64,000 nucleotides of DNA from Allacma fusca (GCA_947179485.1 OX359245.1:3825001-3889000); one strand, 5' to 3'; counted from the first letter of the stretch, positions 1 through 12,330 are shown. Numbers and translations: made by a program. Notes: a model not told the origin generated them from the letters alone.

Positions 1-297
1 ATGCATACACTTTTCGTTTACCAACCGTTCGGAACTTCGCTTTCAAAAAACGCTTCCTATGAACTTTTTCTCGCACGTGGCAATATAAAACCCAATGAAA
101 TCGATACTTTATTGGAATCGGAATTCATAAAAAATATTCGAATACCGATTCGAATACCCTTGTTTTTATTCGAATCCGATTTTGAATACAAATACCTCTG
201 AGACTATTTTTCCGATTCCAATATCGATTCGGATACCCGAACTTTTTGAATATAATTCCAATTCGAATTCCGATTCGAATTCGAATTCCCGTCCCTG
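1..297. mobile_element. Right part of a hAT-like word island (ATTCGAAT words) inside intron 1 of CUB gene copy 1
   Basis: The stretch is dense in the words ATTCGAAT, AATTCCGA and their reverse complements from about 110 on. It ends at 297 in GTCCCTG, whose reverse complement CAGGGAC is a normal hAT terminus. The sequence after 297 (GGTAGATA...) resumes intron 1 of the CUB gene, as judged by alignment with copy 2 at 4382 onward. The left end lies outside the window, so terminal repeats and target duplication cannot be tested. The hAT assignment is inference from the terminus and from better-defined islands elsewhere in the window. Confidence 0.5.
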
Positions 298-384
298 GGT
301 AGATATATAGTTTTTGGATAAATTCTAAAAACTAAATGAATACAAATCATTACAAATTTTGTCATCTTTAATTTGTTTTTGCAG

Positions 385-2023
385 CTAGTCTATCCTGCCC
401 GTCGAATGTGTTCGAAGACAGTACAGTAACGGTCACAGCGTCTGGAACACACGTCGTTAATGGCAATCCGATTGATGAATATTCAAGACTTTCCTGTAAA
501 ATTAACTTTAAAAGGGTCTGTGTTCCACTTTAGTTTATTTATACGTTTTTCTTTACAGTTAATTGGTTTTCAATTGTATTTTATAAAATAAACCAGGTCA
601 AAAATATATTTTCTAGCCCAACAGTGACATTTGTCATGTTCGGTTGGATTTCGTGCGTTTCGATATGACAGGACCCAATGACTTTGGCGAATGTGATGGC
701 GGGGGCTTAACCGTGACGGCGGATAATTTACGTGATTTTATCACTTGCGGCAACAACACTGGACAACATTGTGAGTATTACTTACATAATTGAGTACACC
801 GGATAAATGAAAAATTCGTATTACTTCAGCAAGAAATTTTTTAATAGACACAAAGCACTTAAATTATTTGTTATTTTTACAGTGTACCTTGAATATGGGG
901 ATTGTGACATTGTGAGTGTTTCGATGAACCCAAACCAGGACGAGAATCCTCCACCGACCTTTGACCTCCAAGCAACTTTCATTAATTGTGAACAGTCTGG
1001 CTCATCAAATATCATCCAGAACGACCCTCGTATGACATTCAGTCTTTATTATACTTGACTTATAGAACGCCTTGGTTGTTCCCTTGACCTACTTGCAAGG
1101 ATCTACATCGGAATAGTAAACGATAAACTATTTTGGATTATTTGGATTTGGAAACATTTATTCATCCTTAATTTTGAAACATAGCGCCTTCGGGATGTGA
1201 TCAGTACTACATAAATCCAACGGGCCACGTTCGTAGCTTCAACTACATTTCCTCAAGCTTAATACCAAGAAGTGAGATCCAAGGTCAAATCAACAACCAG
1301 AAATATACGGTTTGTGTGAAGACCCTGTCAGGCTACAAGAGAATTATTGTAAGAGACCATTTACTTCCAGAGGAACTACTCATCGATTTAAAAATAATGA
1401 TTGCTCAGGCATGAATGAATAATGTCGGGAGTTTTAATTCAATAATGTTTTTGGGTTAAAATCGATTTTGATCATCTTTCACAGTGGGGACCTTGCAAGG
1501 GAGAATCGGTGCCGTTTTCCATTTCAGGCTCACCTTCCAATGAAATTAAAACTGGTTCGGATTGTCAAACTGATTGGATTGCTATTCCCGGATCCATTGC
1601 CGGGAGATATTGCGGGAGTAAATTTCCTGGTAGCATTGCAAGTAAGATTTTTAAACTTCAATAATTATTATTTTTGCGGGTATGGATATTGGAATCGAAC
1701 ATGAATTTATGACAAATTTGTTTCCAGGCTCTACAAAACCCTTTCAAATGTTTGTCAGCTTTAACGACGAGGAAATTATTGGGACCAATAGTGTGACTAA
1801 CCCTCTTGTTGGATGTCCTATCGGATATGATTGTATGGATCAATACGGTACGCCAATTAGACCAGGTCAAGGAAGTCCACCAAATGACCCCTCTGCTGTC
1901 CTGCCATGCCAGACGCCCGCAGCGGAAGCGCTTGGCGAGTTTTGTGCTCTTAACCCAGGATTGTTTGATTTTATCGATTCGGGTAATACAGGCTTCTGTT
2001 TGCAGTACGTCCTAACAAACTGA
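385..2023 (+). CDS. Secreted double-CUB protein, copy 1 (exons 2-7; 5' end outside window)
   Basis: Exons by alignment with the two complete paralogues: 385-515, 617-770, 883-1029, 1185-1348, 1485-1641, 1728-2023 (stop). Every junction has GT-AG borders and phases match copy 2. The frame is open from exon 2 to the stop. Exon 1, with the signal peptide, is not visible and should lie upstream, beyond the transposon at 1-297. The first module carries DICHVRLDF and the arthropod CUB signature CGNNTGQH. The second carries GSDCQTDWI, RYCGS and the closing NTGFCLQYVL. Such proteins are extracellular and disulphide-rich; a specific ligand cannot be named. Exon 5 is 12 bp longer than in copy 2 and exon 6 is 9 bp shorter, both in frame. 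Confidence 0.85.
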
Positions 2024-2230
2024 TTAACGCAGGTATTATTTAAGAAAATGTAGGAGCTCAAACCTGTAGTTAAATTAAACTTGGAAGTAGTAATGAAATC
2101 TAAAATGATAATTCCCTGATTATCCTGACAAAATATTTTTTCCAGGTTCAAATTTATAATATTTAAACTATTTGAGTCACTTCAGTGCTTGCGAAATATC
2201 TCGGTTGTTTAAGCTCCACCCAGCGGACTG

Positions 2231-2446
2231 CTAGACTTCCGTTTAATTATTACATTTTGGGTATTACAATTGCTCTGCCACATTCAAAATCTTTCCTGAG
2301 GCCTCACAACTCTGTACGAAATTCTCAGGGAAATCATCCAATCCCACGTAGGCTCCGCACATTGCCCCAGTCATTCCTCCAATAGAGCCGGTGTCTCCCC
2401 CTAGTGGGAATGCGAGAGTGATCGTTCTCTTTAAGTGGTCGTCAGT
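2231..2446 (-). pseudogene. ADP-ribosylglycohydrolase last-exon remnant (unit 1)
   Basis: This is homologous to the last exon of the intact gene at 12377-12589, with the acceptor AG still present just above 2446. The metal-binding signature GGDTDTI reads GGDTGSI here, so the second aspartate is lost. A 3-bp insertion and a substitution near the end create an earlier stop after the EQL residues. Exons 1-3 of the gene are not found between this remnant and CUB copy 2. It is a non-functional leftover of the unit duplication. Confidence 0.8.
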
Positions 2447-3490
2447 CTGGGATCAGTAATAAAAAAAGTACGCTTTAAAAATACAACCTAAAACTTTGGG
2501 AGCCATAGAACCTGACTACCAGCATCGACAATATGACGATATTTTGGAGGAAATTTCATTGACGTAAAGAAGAGGTATCGAAATGGTCTCCACGTAAAGA
2601 CCTGTGGACATGTATCTGTATATAAGGCGGTGCCAGCTACAATCAACTTATGTTACCCCCTTTATCGTATTATGTTGAGCTTATTTTAACAATAAAATTT
2701 TGACAATTTTCGAAAAAAAATAATGTTAGTAGTTTTGACTGGTATGTGTGAAAAAAATTCATAAGAAATTGGTGGAACAGTTCGGGAGAAAAAACAAAGA
2801 ATTTATTCGTTTTTATTTTTTTACGTACGAACACGTCTGCCGATTTCAACCAATAATGAACTCATCTGAGGAAATGACCTAAAGAATGCTCACAAATATT
2901 TTGAACAAAATCGTTCGAGTAGTTTCGGAGGACAACATTATTTTAAAAGGGGACTGACGCCACACTAAAAACGCTCGAACATGGATTGCGAGAATTCATA
3001 CACAGGTTGCCATAAAAGGATTTCCATTCCCCTCTAGCTTATATAAATGAGTAACTCATAAAATATTTGATCCACCAATTTTTAGCACATTCTTTTTCAA
3101 ATTTCTTAAAATTGGTTTCATTGAACTAGGTCAAGTTTTGAGGTCACAGGTTTGAAGGACGTTTTGACCCTTGTTTGTCCTTATATGTAAGATCTTCAAC
3201 AGCTGTACGTAACTCTGCGTAATAGTAATTCCCAGTAAATAAAACTTATTACATCTCATTGGCATCGTTTAATGGTCAATCTTGTGCCGATCAAACTGGT
3301 TCCCGAAAAATGTCAATCTGAGGTCATGTAAAAATTTGTGACCTTTTAAGGTTAAAATCAGGTCATTTACTACCTGTCCTTAGTTAAGTAGTACTAAGGT
3401 TGACCTTAGTTGAACAAATGACGTAAGCTAAACAGTAAGAACTGCACCAAAAATCCCCGAACATACATACTGCATTCACAACATGGTCAA
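2447..3490. other. Gene-free stretch
   Basis: No coding segment is recognised. AT-rich sequence. The part at about 3010-3310 loosely resembles the flanks of the protease genes (about 33050-33340 and 39410-39720) in scattered words around CCCTCTAGC and GACTCATAAAATAT, suggesting an old dispersed repeat. Confidence 0.3.
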
Positions 3491-4164
3491 GGATTTTTAT
3501 ATACAAACATAATAGAATGATCCAAAAGAATGCTTACAATGGATTGTAAAGAATTATCATAATCCTGGAATCAGCTAATTTGAAAATAATCAGTGCAATT
3601 ATTAGAGAGGATAACTCATGCAATATTCTATATAATTATGTTTATGAATATATTATCCTGACAAAATTTCACAACACAGAATTATTCAAGCTATCCCATA
3701 CTTAGTGGTACTGCCTCCTCGTTAAGCTGGGTGCTTCGTGAGTACTAAAATTTGCATTTATTTATGTACACCTTGGTGTTTTCATATGAAAAAGATGTCC
3801 AGCAATTTCATTTCGTACCGAAAATTTTATACTGACTTCGAAGCATTGCTGTATGTAGTAGTAATTAATTATATATAGTAATTGAAAAGTGCTGACGAGA
3901 TCAAATTTATTTGTTGGGAAATATTTCCATTCATTTTTGAGGACTTCTTTTATGGTACTTAAGATTTTTCATTGTGACAATATTTAATGCGGGAATTAAT
4001 ATTTTCTGTAAAAAATGGACCCGATTACCCGGCAAAGCTTCCCTTTATTAAGGATTATTTCAAAGAGTTCCGGCAAAAAGGGGACCGACATTCGAACCAA
4101 GTCCGATAAATGGTTCATAAAGCCTTCCATTGCATATACATATGTATATGAACGGAACGCCATT

Positions 4165-4173
4165 TATATAAAA
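4165..4173 (+). promoter_or_regulatory. TATA box of CUB copy 2
   Basis: TATATAAAA lies 85 bp before the ATG at 4250. The same box stands 86 bp before the ATG of copy 3 (9609-9617), and the sequence around it (GGAACGTTTGCCCGAGAGTT) is nearly identical, so the core promoter was duplicated with the gene. Confidence 0.65.
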
Positions 4174-4249
4174 GGAACGTTTGCCCGAGAGTTAGTCAAA
4201 TTTGAGGGGCATTGTTAAAACCGTAAATTTGGCTCGTAAAATTCACAGA

Positions 4250-6074
4250 ATGAATCTGTCCCTGAATAAATTATTTTTGGTTGCAATTGTCTCTTTGCAA
4301 TTGTTGCAATCTTTGGCATTGGCAGCGGTGGTCAATGGTGAGGGACTAAGCGTACAAAATACTCCGGAAACACTGGACGCAGGTAGTGGGTTTTTGTAAA
4401 CATTCTAAAAACTAAATGAATACAAATCATTACTAATTTTGTCATTTTAAATTTATTTTTGCAGTTAGTCTATCCTGCCCGTCGAATGTGTTCGAAGACA
4501 GTACAGTAACGGTCACAGCATCTGGAACACACGTCGTTAATGGCAATCCGATTGATGAATATTCAAGACTTTCCTGTAAAATTAACTTTAAACGGGTCTG
4601 TTATCCGCTCTATTTTATTTATACGTTTTTCTGTACAGTAAATTGGTTCTCAATTGTATGCTTAAAAATAAAAATGTCAAAAATATATTTTCCAGCCCAA
4701 CAGTGACATTTGTCATGTTCGGTTGGATTTCGTGCGTTTCGATATGACAGGACCCAACGATGTAGGCGATTGTAATGGCGGGAGTTTAACTGTGACGGCG
4801 GATAATTTACATGATTTTATCACTTGTGGCAACAACACTGGACAACACTGTGAGTATGATTTAATTGAGCACATCGGATATAAGTAACACATGACTATTA
4901 CTTCATCAGGGAAATTAATAAATAGATAACTTAATTGTTGGTGTTTTTACAGTGTACCTTGAATATGGGGACTGTGATATTGTGAGTGTGTTAATGAATC
5001 CGAACCAGGACGGAAACCCTCCACCGACCTTTGACCTCCAAGCAACATTCATTAATTGTGAACAAACTGGCTCATCCAATACAATCCAGAACGACCCTCG
5101 TAAGGCATTCAGTTCTCGTTACTTGATCTATTGACCTCCTTGATTGTTCCCTGCTTCATCGATTTACAGGGATGCACATCGGAATTGTAAATGATAAACA
5201 ATTTTACATGCATTCATTTATCAATACTTTTGAAACTTAGCACCTGCGGGATGTGATCAGTACTACACAAATCCATCGGGACAAGTTCGTAGCTTCAACT
5301 ACATTTCCCAAAAGAAAGACATCCAAGGTCAGATTAACAACCAGAAATATACGGTTTGTGTGAAGACCCTGTCAGGTTACAAGAGAATTATTGTAAGAAA
5401 TCATTTACTTTCAAAGGAACTACTCGTCGATTGAGAATCCTTAATTGTACGGAATGTTCCTCTCTGAAATTTGAATTAAGGAAAAATGTTTAATGACATG
5501 AGGGTGATCTGATGAGGATTCTCTTATTTTACAGTGGGGACCTTGTCAGGGAGAGGCAGTGCCATTTTCTATTTCAGGATATCCAGACCCGTTTTCCTAT
5601 AGGGTGAAAACTGGTTCGGATTGTCAAACAGATTGGATTGATATTCCTGGATCCCCTGCTGGGAGATATTGCGGGAGTATTTTGCCCGGAACCATTGCAA
5701 GTGAGATTTCTAAACTTAAATAATTTAGGGTTACAGATGTGGGGATTAATCATGTATTTAAAACAATTGTGCTTTCAGGCTCGACCAGACCATTTCAAAT
5801 GTTTGTCAGCTTTAATGACGAGGAAATTGTTGCAATCAATAATATGGTTAACCCTCTTGTTGGATGTCCTATTGGATTCGATTGTCTAGATCAATATGGT
5901 TCGCGAATCATACCAGATGTAGGAAGTCCACCAAATGACCCATCAGCTGTCCTGCCATGCCAGTCGCCCGAAGCTGATGCGCTTGGCGAGCAATGTTCTC
6001 TTAACCAGGGATTGCAAGATTTTGTCGATACTAGTAATACAGGCTTCTGTTTGCAGTACGTCCTAGCAAACTGA
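4250..6074 (+). CDS. Secreted double-CUB protein, copy 2 (complete, seven exons)
   Basis: Exons 4250-4382, 4465-4595, 4696-4849, 4953-5099, 5241-5392, 5535-5700, 5779-6074 give 392 residues. All introns are 77-142 bp with GT-AG borders. The ATG at 4250 is chosen because it opens a clear signal peptide (charged start, then a Leu/Val/Ile core, about residues 1-25) that a longer frame would bury. Module 1 carries DICHVRLDF and CGNNTGQHLYLEYG; module 2 carries GSDCQTDWIDIPGS, GRYCG and NTGFCLQYVL. These are hallmarks of arthropod extracellular CUB proteins. The many cysteines imply disulphides. No catalytic residues are seen. A polyadenylation signal AATAAA stands at 6144-6149. Function beyond secretion and binding is unknown. 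Confidence 0.9.
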
Positions 6075-6794
6075 TTAACACATGTTTTATTCTAAGAAAA
6101 TCTACGAGCTGGAACCGGTAGTAAAATTACCCTTGGAAGCAGGAATAAAATCTAAAATGATCCTTCCCTGATTATTCTGATCAATTTTTTTTTCTAAGGG
6201 TCAAATTTCTTGTCATTCACGTAAATTCAATATATGCTGCATTCAAACAAATCCCAAATTGAAAATTTTATGGGTCCCTCGGCCCTTATGTGAGCAACGG
6301 GAAATTCGAAAGAGTAAACAATCGAAGACACAAATGGGTCTGCGATGTTAGATCGTTCGGATGAATAGGGTTTAAATTTAAAGGAACTGAAATACAAAAT
6401 TCGGAAAGGCTTCAAATGGCTTAGAAACCGTTGTGCAGGTTGGAAAAATTGCAAGGAAGCAATGTGCGGGAAAATTTTCAAAACCGAGTATGGTACATGT
6501 AGAGAAGGGATAAAATGCTAAATAAATTGCTAATCATAAGGAGCTGTAATGCGAAATTGGATAAGATGCCAATAGGGTCAAGTGCAAATTCACATCGGGG
6601 CGAAGGGATATTTTAGTCCTGAGATCGAAATTTTGACGTGTGCAGATGATATTAGGCTCAAATCAATCCCAATTAAATGTACTACAATTTCAGCAATCTA
6701 AAATATATTCTTGAATACCAGTCAGTCCATGACAAAATAACAAGGTTGTCAGTTATTATATTTAAACTATTCGAGTCACTTCAGTGCTTGCAAA
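6075..6794. other. 3' flank of CUB copy 2, no gene seen
   Basis: It aligns with 11591-12330 in unit 3. Both hold short open stretches that do not agree in frame between the copies (stops and indels differ), so I do not call a gene. The conserved stretch may be an old gene remnant or 3' untranslated sequence. Confidence 0.4.
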
Positions 6795-7490
6795 ATGGTT
6801 GGTTAAGCTCCTCCCAGCGGATTGCTAGACCTCTTGGGTAAAATCCCTTCAGGATGGGTGTGTGTCAGGCGGCATGAATCTATTGTAATATCAACCAATC
6901 GAAAACGATCGGGATCATTTAATGTAATTATACAGAGCAACTGGAGCAATGCGCATGCCAATCCCATTCCCCATAGACCCTTGTCCCTTGAACGTTTCCG
7001 TAGCGTATTGGAGCACATTCTTAAAATTGACCTCGTCAAATTTGGCCAATAGTTTTTTGACCCCAGGTCCATAACCCCTGGATTAGGCATGTCTACTATA
7101 AACTCTGCACTGAACCTGTAAATTTCAATATTAATCAACTTATTTTTAAACATTTTACAACTACACATCTACAAAGGTTATTGACCTACTATAAGCAGTT
7201 TAATTAATATTTTTGTAAAACTACAATAACTATTATTATTACGTTCTGGCCAAGTCGACATAGTCCAAGGAATCGTTTGACTCGTTCAGGAACAAAGGTA
7301 AGCCAAGCGAGAGTTCTATTGCGAAGGTCTGGCTGTCTGGTTGTCTGTAGAGGCTGTCTGGTCCGTACTATATCTGCAGAACCATTGCTACTAGTCATTA
7401 CAAATTTTTTATCGGGACAGATCATGCAAAAAGGAAGAACCCTATTGTTTTTGAATGACATCGTGTCATTCGTTTGACCTCAGAAAATTA
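6795..7490 (-). pseudogene. Decayed ADP-ribosylglycohydrolase (unit 2): pieces of exons 4, 3 and 2
   Basis: Three collapsed pieces match the intact gene of unit 3. The end of exon 4 and its 3' flank (about 6800-6830) is joined directly to the first half of exon 3 (about 6838-7115), so most of exon 4, the GGDTDTI motif and the second half of exon 3 are deleted. The exon 2 end with LDYVDLA lies at about 7215-7290, but the TDD motif is gone. Matches to the intact gene's 5' flank continue to about 7510. Short indels break the frame. Confidence 0.8.
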
Positions 7491-7539
7491 AATGAGATCA
7501 CGTATAAAATCATAGTAATACATATGTGTTCACATCGGA

Positions 7540-8040
7540 GAGTACAGCCTGCGCCATCTATTGTAGAATTTGTTGGTTACATTGAATTGTGTGTTCTAAC
7601 CAACGGTAGAAGTCGGGAGTACTTGTTCATGGTGTTTTAAAATCGAATATGAAAAGTTTTGCACAATTTACTATATGCGTACTGAATGTAATACTGGATA
7701 CAAGGGAGCATATGTATAAACCATTTTTTATTTTCCCTCAGTTAACATCTTTGCCCAGTACAAATAAAGGTGACCAGTAACGGGGTGGAATTAAACACGT
7801 TTCCTTGTACTTACACACCATATTACAGTTAATAACCCTTGTTACCACATTCCGCCGGCGCTTCTCCCCTGGTGACTTAGCACATAGTACTGATCACAGA
7901 TGATTTTTAAAATTTTGCCGAGATTTTTTACTTTTGTGTTTATTATTCTAATACTTTAATTAGCTAGCAGCAATTCGCTAGCAGCAAAACGTCGTTGCAT
8001 ATGCTATGCTTTCACGTTATAGATATTTCGTGTACCTGAA
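7540..8040. other. Gene-free spacer between units 2 and 3
   Basis: No coding segment, RNA gene or clear repeat terminus was seen. Confidence 0.3.
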
Positions 8041-8248
8041 AGCCCTCACGGCCTTAGAGGGCTAATATTTAGGAACCCTTCATTCACAAGCCTTCACTGC
8101 TAGTTTTTGGGAAGGCTTCCTTCAGCCTTCAGAAAAAAGTTTCCCCATCCTTCTATTCCTTCTGCAACGTTAAGAAAGTTACCTTTCCGCCTTCAAGGAA
8201 GCCTTCTTGGAAGGCTAGCATTCGAAGGCTGCGCATCTCTGATTAGAT
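8040..8248. mobile_element. Word island (GAAGGCTTCC), hAT-like fragment
   Basis: It is dense in AAGGCTTCC and CCTTCNNNNCCTTC words on both strands. The right end ...GCATCTCTG (8248) reads CAGAGATGC on the other strand, close to the ends of the larger island at 32172-33007 that uses the same word. The left end is not clear. It appears to be a second member of that family. Confidence 0.45.
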
Positions 8249-8926
8249 TAATCAATCAAGTGGCAGGAGGAAATAACATTAACAGATAATAGAATGGTCC
8301 AAAAGAACGGTAACAATGGATTGTAAAGTATTATCTCCTAAGCTTTTTAAGCTATAACTATTAAGCTGATTTGAACATAAGCAGTGGAGTTATTAGAGAA
8401 CATGACTCATACAATATTCTTTATAATTATATGTATATAGCTAATAACATTCTAACAAAATTTCACAGCACAGAATTATTAAAGCTATCCCTTTAACTGG
8501 AACTGTCTCGTCGTTAAGCTGTGTATCTCGCTGGTATTATAATTTGTATTTATTTATGCACACCTTGGTGTTTTCAGATGAAAAAGATGTACAGAAAGTT
8601 CAGTTTTAACGGAAAATATTATACTGACTTCAAATCATTGCTATAGTAGTAATTAATTCCATGTGTAGTCATTGATAAGTACTTATGAGATCAAAATTAT
8701 TTGTTGGGAAATATTTCCCCGGAACTCATTTATGGGCGCTTCTTTTATTGTACTTAAAATTTCTCATTGTGACAATATTTAATGCGGTAATTAATATTTT
8801 CTGTTAAAAACAGCCGATCACCTGCCAAAGCTTTCCTTTATTAGGGATTATTTCAAAGAGTTGCGGCTAAAGGGACCGACATTGGAACCAATTCCGATAA
8901 ATGGTAAAGCCTTATTTCCTTGCATG

Positions 8927-9576
8927 CAAAGGTGTCCAAACGGTTCAGCCTATCTAAAATACTACATATTTTTTGCAGTTTTGCCTTCCCTACATATTAA
9001 CCTATATTATTTATCAAAAATAAATTGCCTACCTATTTGCCTACATATATACTACTGTAATGTTTCTGCCTATATTTTAGCCTATAAAGGCCTATTTTTT
9101 AGCCTATGAAGGCCTATTTTTTAGCCTATAAAGGCCTATTTTTTAGCCTATGAAGGCCTATTTTTTAGCCTATAAAGGCCTATTTTTTAGCCTTTAAACA
9201 CCTATTTTTAGCATAGAAAGGCTTATTTTTTCAACTAAAAATCATCTATGTATGTAAGTGCAATCGTAACACATGAAAAAAATCGAACTACTAAAATGTC
9301 ACAAGAATATTTTTGAGATTTATTTTAAGGTAAAATCAAATAATTGCTTGACAAATTTGTCAATAGATTATTAAATATGCCTATTTTTACCTTCGCAAAC
9401 TGCCTACCTTGTTCCTAAATAAAAAGTGAACTCTTGCAGCTCCTACATATAATATAGGATTAATTTTAGCGGTAATTACTGTACCCTATTTTACTACCTA
9501 TAATTACTTGGATTTTGCATCCTGCCTATTTTTATCCTATATATAGGCCTATAAATAGGATAGGTGGACACCTTTG
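8927..9576. mobile_element. Non-autonomous hAT-type element with AGGCCTAT words (650 bp)
   Basis: The terminal inverted repeat CAAAGGTGTCCA is perfect at both ends. The flanking 8-bp duplication CTTGCATG is perfect (8919-8926 and 9577-9584). Unit 2 has the undisturbed site at about 4125-4150 (...CCATTGCATATACATATG...), so the insertion came after the unit duplication. Inside, 9060-9210 is a tandem array of about 22-bp units (GGCCTATTTTTTAGCCTATA). No transposase is encoded. Confidence 0.9.
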
Positions 9577-9608
9577 CTTGCATGTATATATCTGGACGGA
9601 ACGCCATT

Positions 9609-9617
9609 TATATAAAA
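9609..9617 (+). promoter_or_regulatory. TATA box of CUB copy 3
   Basis: TATATAAAA lies 86 bp before the ATG at 9695. The core promoter is the same as in copy 2. The hAT element ends only 33 bp upstream of it and so separates the core promoter from older upstream sequence. Confidence 0.65.
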
Positions 9618-9694
9618 GGAACGTTTGCCCGAGAGTTAGTCCAATTAGAGGGGCATTGTTAAAACCGTAAAATTTTGCTCGTAAAATTTACAGA

Positions 9695-11590
9695 ATGAAT
9701 CTATTCCTGATTAAATTATTTTTTATTGCAATTGTCACTTTGCAATTGTTCCTATCATTGGCTTTCGCGGCCGTGGTCAATGACAAGGGAAGCGTTCAAA
9801 ATAATCCGGACATGTCGCTGGACGCAGGTTGAGGGGCTTTGAAAATATTTTAAAAATCATTAAATACAAAATACAAATAAAATTAAATTAATATTCAGTG
9901 ATTTTATTTTTTTTCAGCTAGTTTATCCTGCCCGTCGAACTGGTTCGAAGACAGTACAGTAACGGTCACAGCATCTGGAACACACGTCGTTAATGGCAAT
10001 CCGATTGATGAATATTCAAGACTTTCCTGTAAAATTAACTTTAAACGGGTCTGTAATCCACTTTATTTTATTTCTACGTTTTTCTTTACAGTAAATTGGT
10101 TTTCAATTGTGTATTTAAAAATAAACAAGGGCAAAATATATTTTCCAGCCCAACAGTGACATTTGTCATGTTCGGTTGGATTTCGTGCGTTTCAGTATGA
10201 CAGGACCCAGCGACTTAGGCGAATGTGATGGCGGGAGCTTAACTGTGACGGCGGAAAATTTACATGATTTTATCACTTGTGGTAACAACACTGGACAGCA
10301 TTGTGAGTATTATTTAATTGAGTACACCGGATAAATGAGAAATGTTTATTACTTCAGTAATAAATTCATTAATGAATAGATACAAAGCACTTAAATTAAT
10401 TCTTGCTTTTACAGTGTACCTTGAATATGGAGATTGTGACATTGTGAGTGTGTCGATGAATCCAAACCAGGACGGGAACCCTCCACCGACCTTTGACCTC
10501 CAAGCAACATTCATTAATTGTGAACAGTCTGGCTCATCAAAAACCATCCAGAACGACCCTCGTATGACATTCAGTTTTTATTACTTGATCTATATTGACA
10601 TCCTTGATTGTTCCCTCCGTTATCGATTTGCAAAGATGTACATCAGGAATAATTGTAAATGATATACTATTTTGGATGCATTTATTTATCGATAATTTTG
10701 AAACACAGCGCCTGCTGGATGTGATCAGTACTACACAAATCCATCGGGACAAGTTCGGAGCTTCAACTACATTTCCCAAAAGTTTTTTGGCATTTCCCAA
10801 TGGAATGACGTCCAAGGTCAGATTAATAACCAGAAATATACGGTTTGTGTGAAGACCCTGTCAGGCTATAGGAGAATTATTGTAAGAAATCATTCACTTT
10901 CAGAGGAACAACTCCTCGATTAAGAATTCTTAATTGGACGAAATGTTCGTCCCAGGAATGTGCATTTGACAAGAAATGCTTTAATGACGTAAGGGTATCT
11001 GATGAGCATTCTTGTAATTTACAGTGGGGACCCTGTCAGGGAGAAGAAGTGCCATTTTCTCTTTCAGGATATGGTTCTAGTGTAAGTACTCAAGGAGACT
11101 TGAGTTCCTATGAGATGAAAACTGGTTCGGATTGTCAAACAGATTGGATTGATATTCCTGGATCCCCTGCTGGGAGATATTGCGGGAGTATATTCCCCGG
11201 CACCATTGCAAGTGAGATTTCTAAACTTGAATATTTTAGGGTTACAGATGTTGGAAATTCCAGATTCATTTTAAAACATGGATTTAAAACAATAATAAAA
11301 TTGTACTTACAGGCTCGGCCAGGCCATTTCAAATGTTTGTCAGCTTTAACGACGAGGAAATTGTTGCGATCAATAATATGATTAATCCTGCCACCGGATG
11401 TCCTATTGGTTTCGATTGTGTAGACCCATATGACCCAATTAGACCAGCTCAAGGAAGTCCAACAAATAGTGCATCAGGTTTCGTCCCATGCCATGAGCTT
11501 GGAGAGTTTTGTGCTCTTAACCCGGGATTGGAAGAATTTGTTGATTCGGGCAATACAGGCTTCTGTTTGCAGTACGTCCTAACAAACTGA
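9695..11590 (+). CDS. Secreted double-CUB protein, copy 3 (complete, seven exons)
   Basis: Exons 9695-9827, 9918-10048, 10149-10302, 10415-10561, 10709-10881, 11025-11211, 11313-11590 give 400 residues. Exons 1-4 have exactly the same lengths as in copy 2. Exon 5 is 21 bp longer, exon 6 is 21 bp longer and exon 7 is 18 bp shorter, all multiples of three. Variation is thus concentrated in the second half, around loops between conserved cysteines. There is a signal peptide at residues 1-25. CGNNTGQH, GSDCQTDWIDIPGS and NTGFCLQYVL are all kept. A polyadenylation signal AATAAA is at 11660-11665. Extracellular; ligand unknown. Confidence 0.9.
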
Positions 11591-12330
11591 TCAACGCAGG
11601 TTTTATTTGAAGAATATGTAGGAGCTGGTACCTGTAGTAAAATTACCCTTGGTAGTAGTAATAAAATCTAAAATGATACTTCCCTGATTATTCTGATCAA
11701 TTATTTTCTTAAGGGTCAAATTTCTTGTCATTTACGTAAATACAACATATGATGCATTGAAAATATTGACATGAATCCCAAATTGAAAATGTTGCGGGTC
11801 CCTTCGCCCTTGTGTGAGCGGGAGAAAATTTGAAAGAGTAAGCATCCGAAGAAGCAAAGGGGTCTGCGTCTGCGATGTTAAATGTTTCCGATGAATGGGG
11901 TTTAAATGTGAAGGAACTGAAATCCAAATTTCGTTAAAGTGTTGCGATTTGCAATGGCTTAAATACCGCTGTGCAGGTTGGAAAAATTGCAAAGGAGCAA
12001 TATGTGGGAAAATTGCCCAAACCGGATATGATACATGTAGATATAGAAGAGATAAAATCCTAAATTAATTGCTACTCATAAGGAGGTGCGTTTCGAAATT
12101 GAACAAGATGGCAATGGGATACAGTGCAAAGTCACATTGGGGCACAGTGATATTTTAGTCCTGAGACCGCAATCTTTGCCGTATGAAAATGATCTTAGAC
12201 TCGAATCCATCCCAATTAAAGGTGCTACAATTTCAGCATTCTGGAATATATTTTTGAATGCCAGACAGTCCATGGCAATATACATAGCAATGTCGTAAAT
12301 TATTATAATTAAAATATTTGAGTCCCTTCA
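11591..12330. other. 3' flank of CUB copy 3; one short open frame of unknown status
   Basis: It is homologous to 6075-6794. The + frame at 12086-12298 is open for 70 codons, but the matching stretch in unit 2 is broken by stops and indels, so coding status is doubtful. Confidence 0.35.

Larger units (their letters stand above)
3490..7540. repeat. Tandem unit 2 of the CUB / ADP-ribosylhydrolase array
   Basis: The stretch from about 3510 (AATAGAATGATCCAAAAG) aligns with unit 3 from about 8289 onward: 5' flank, TATA box, all seven CUB exons, 3' flank and ADP-ribosylhydrolase remnants. Unit 3 is longer because of a transposon at 8927-9576 and because it keeps the whole hydrolase gene. Confidence 0.8.

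Noticed and set aside
12086..12298. 70-codon plus-strand frame behind CUB copy 3
   Set aside because: The matching stretch in unit 2 (about 6550-6750) has stops and indels, so the frame is not conserved.
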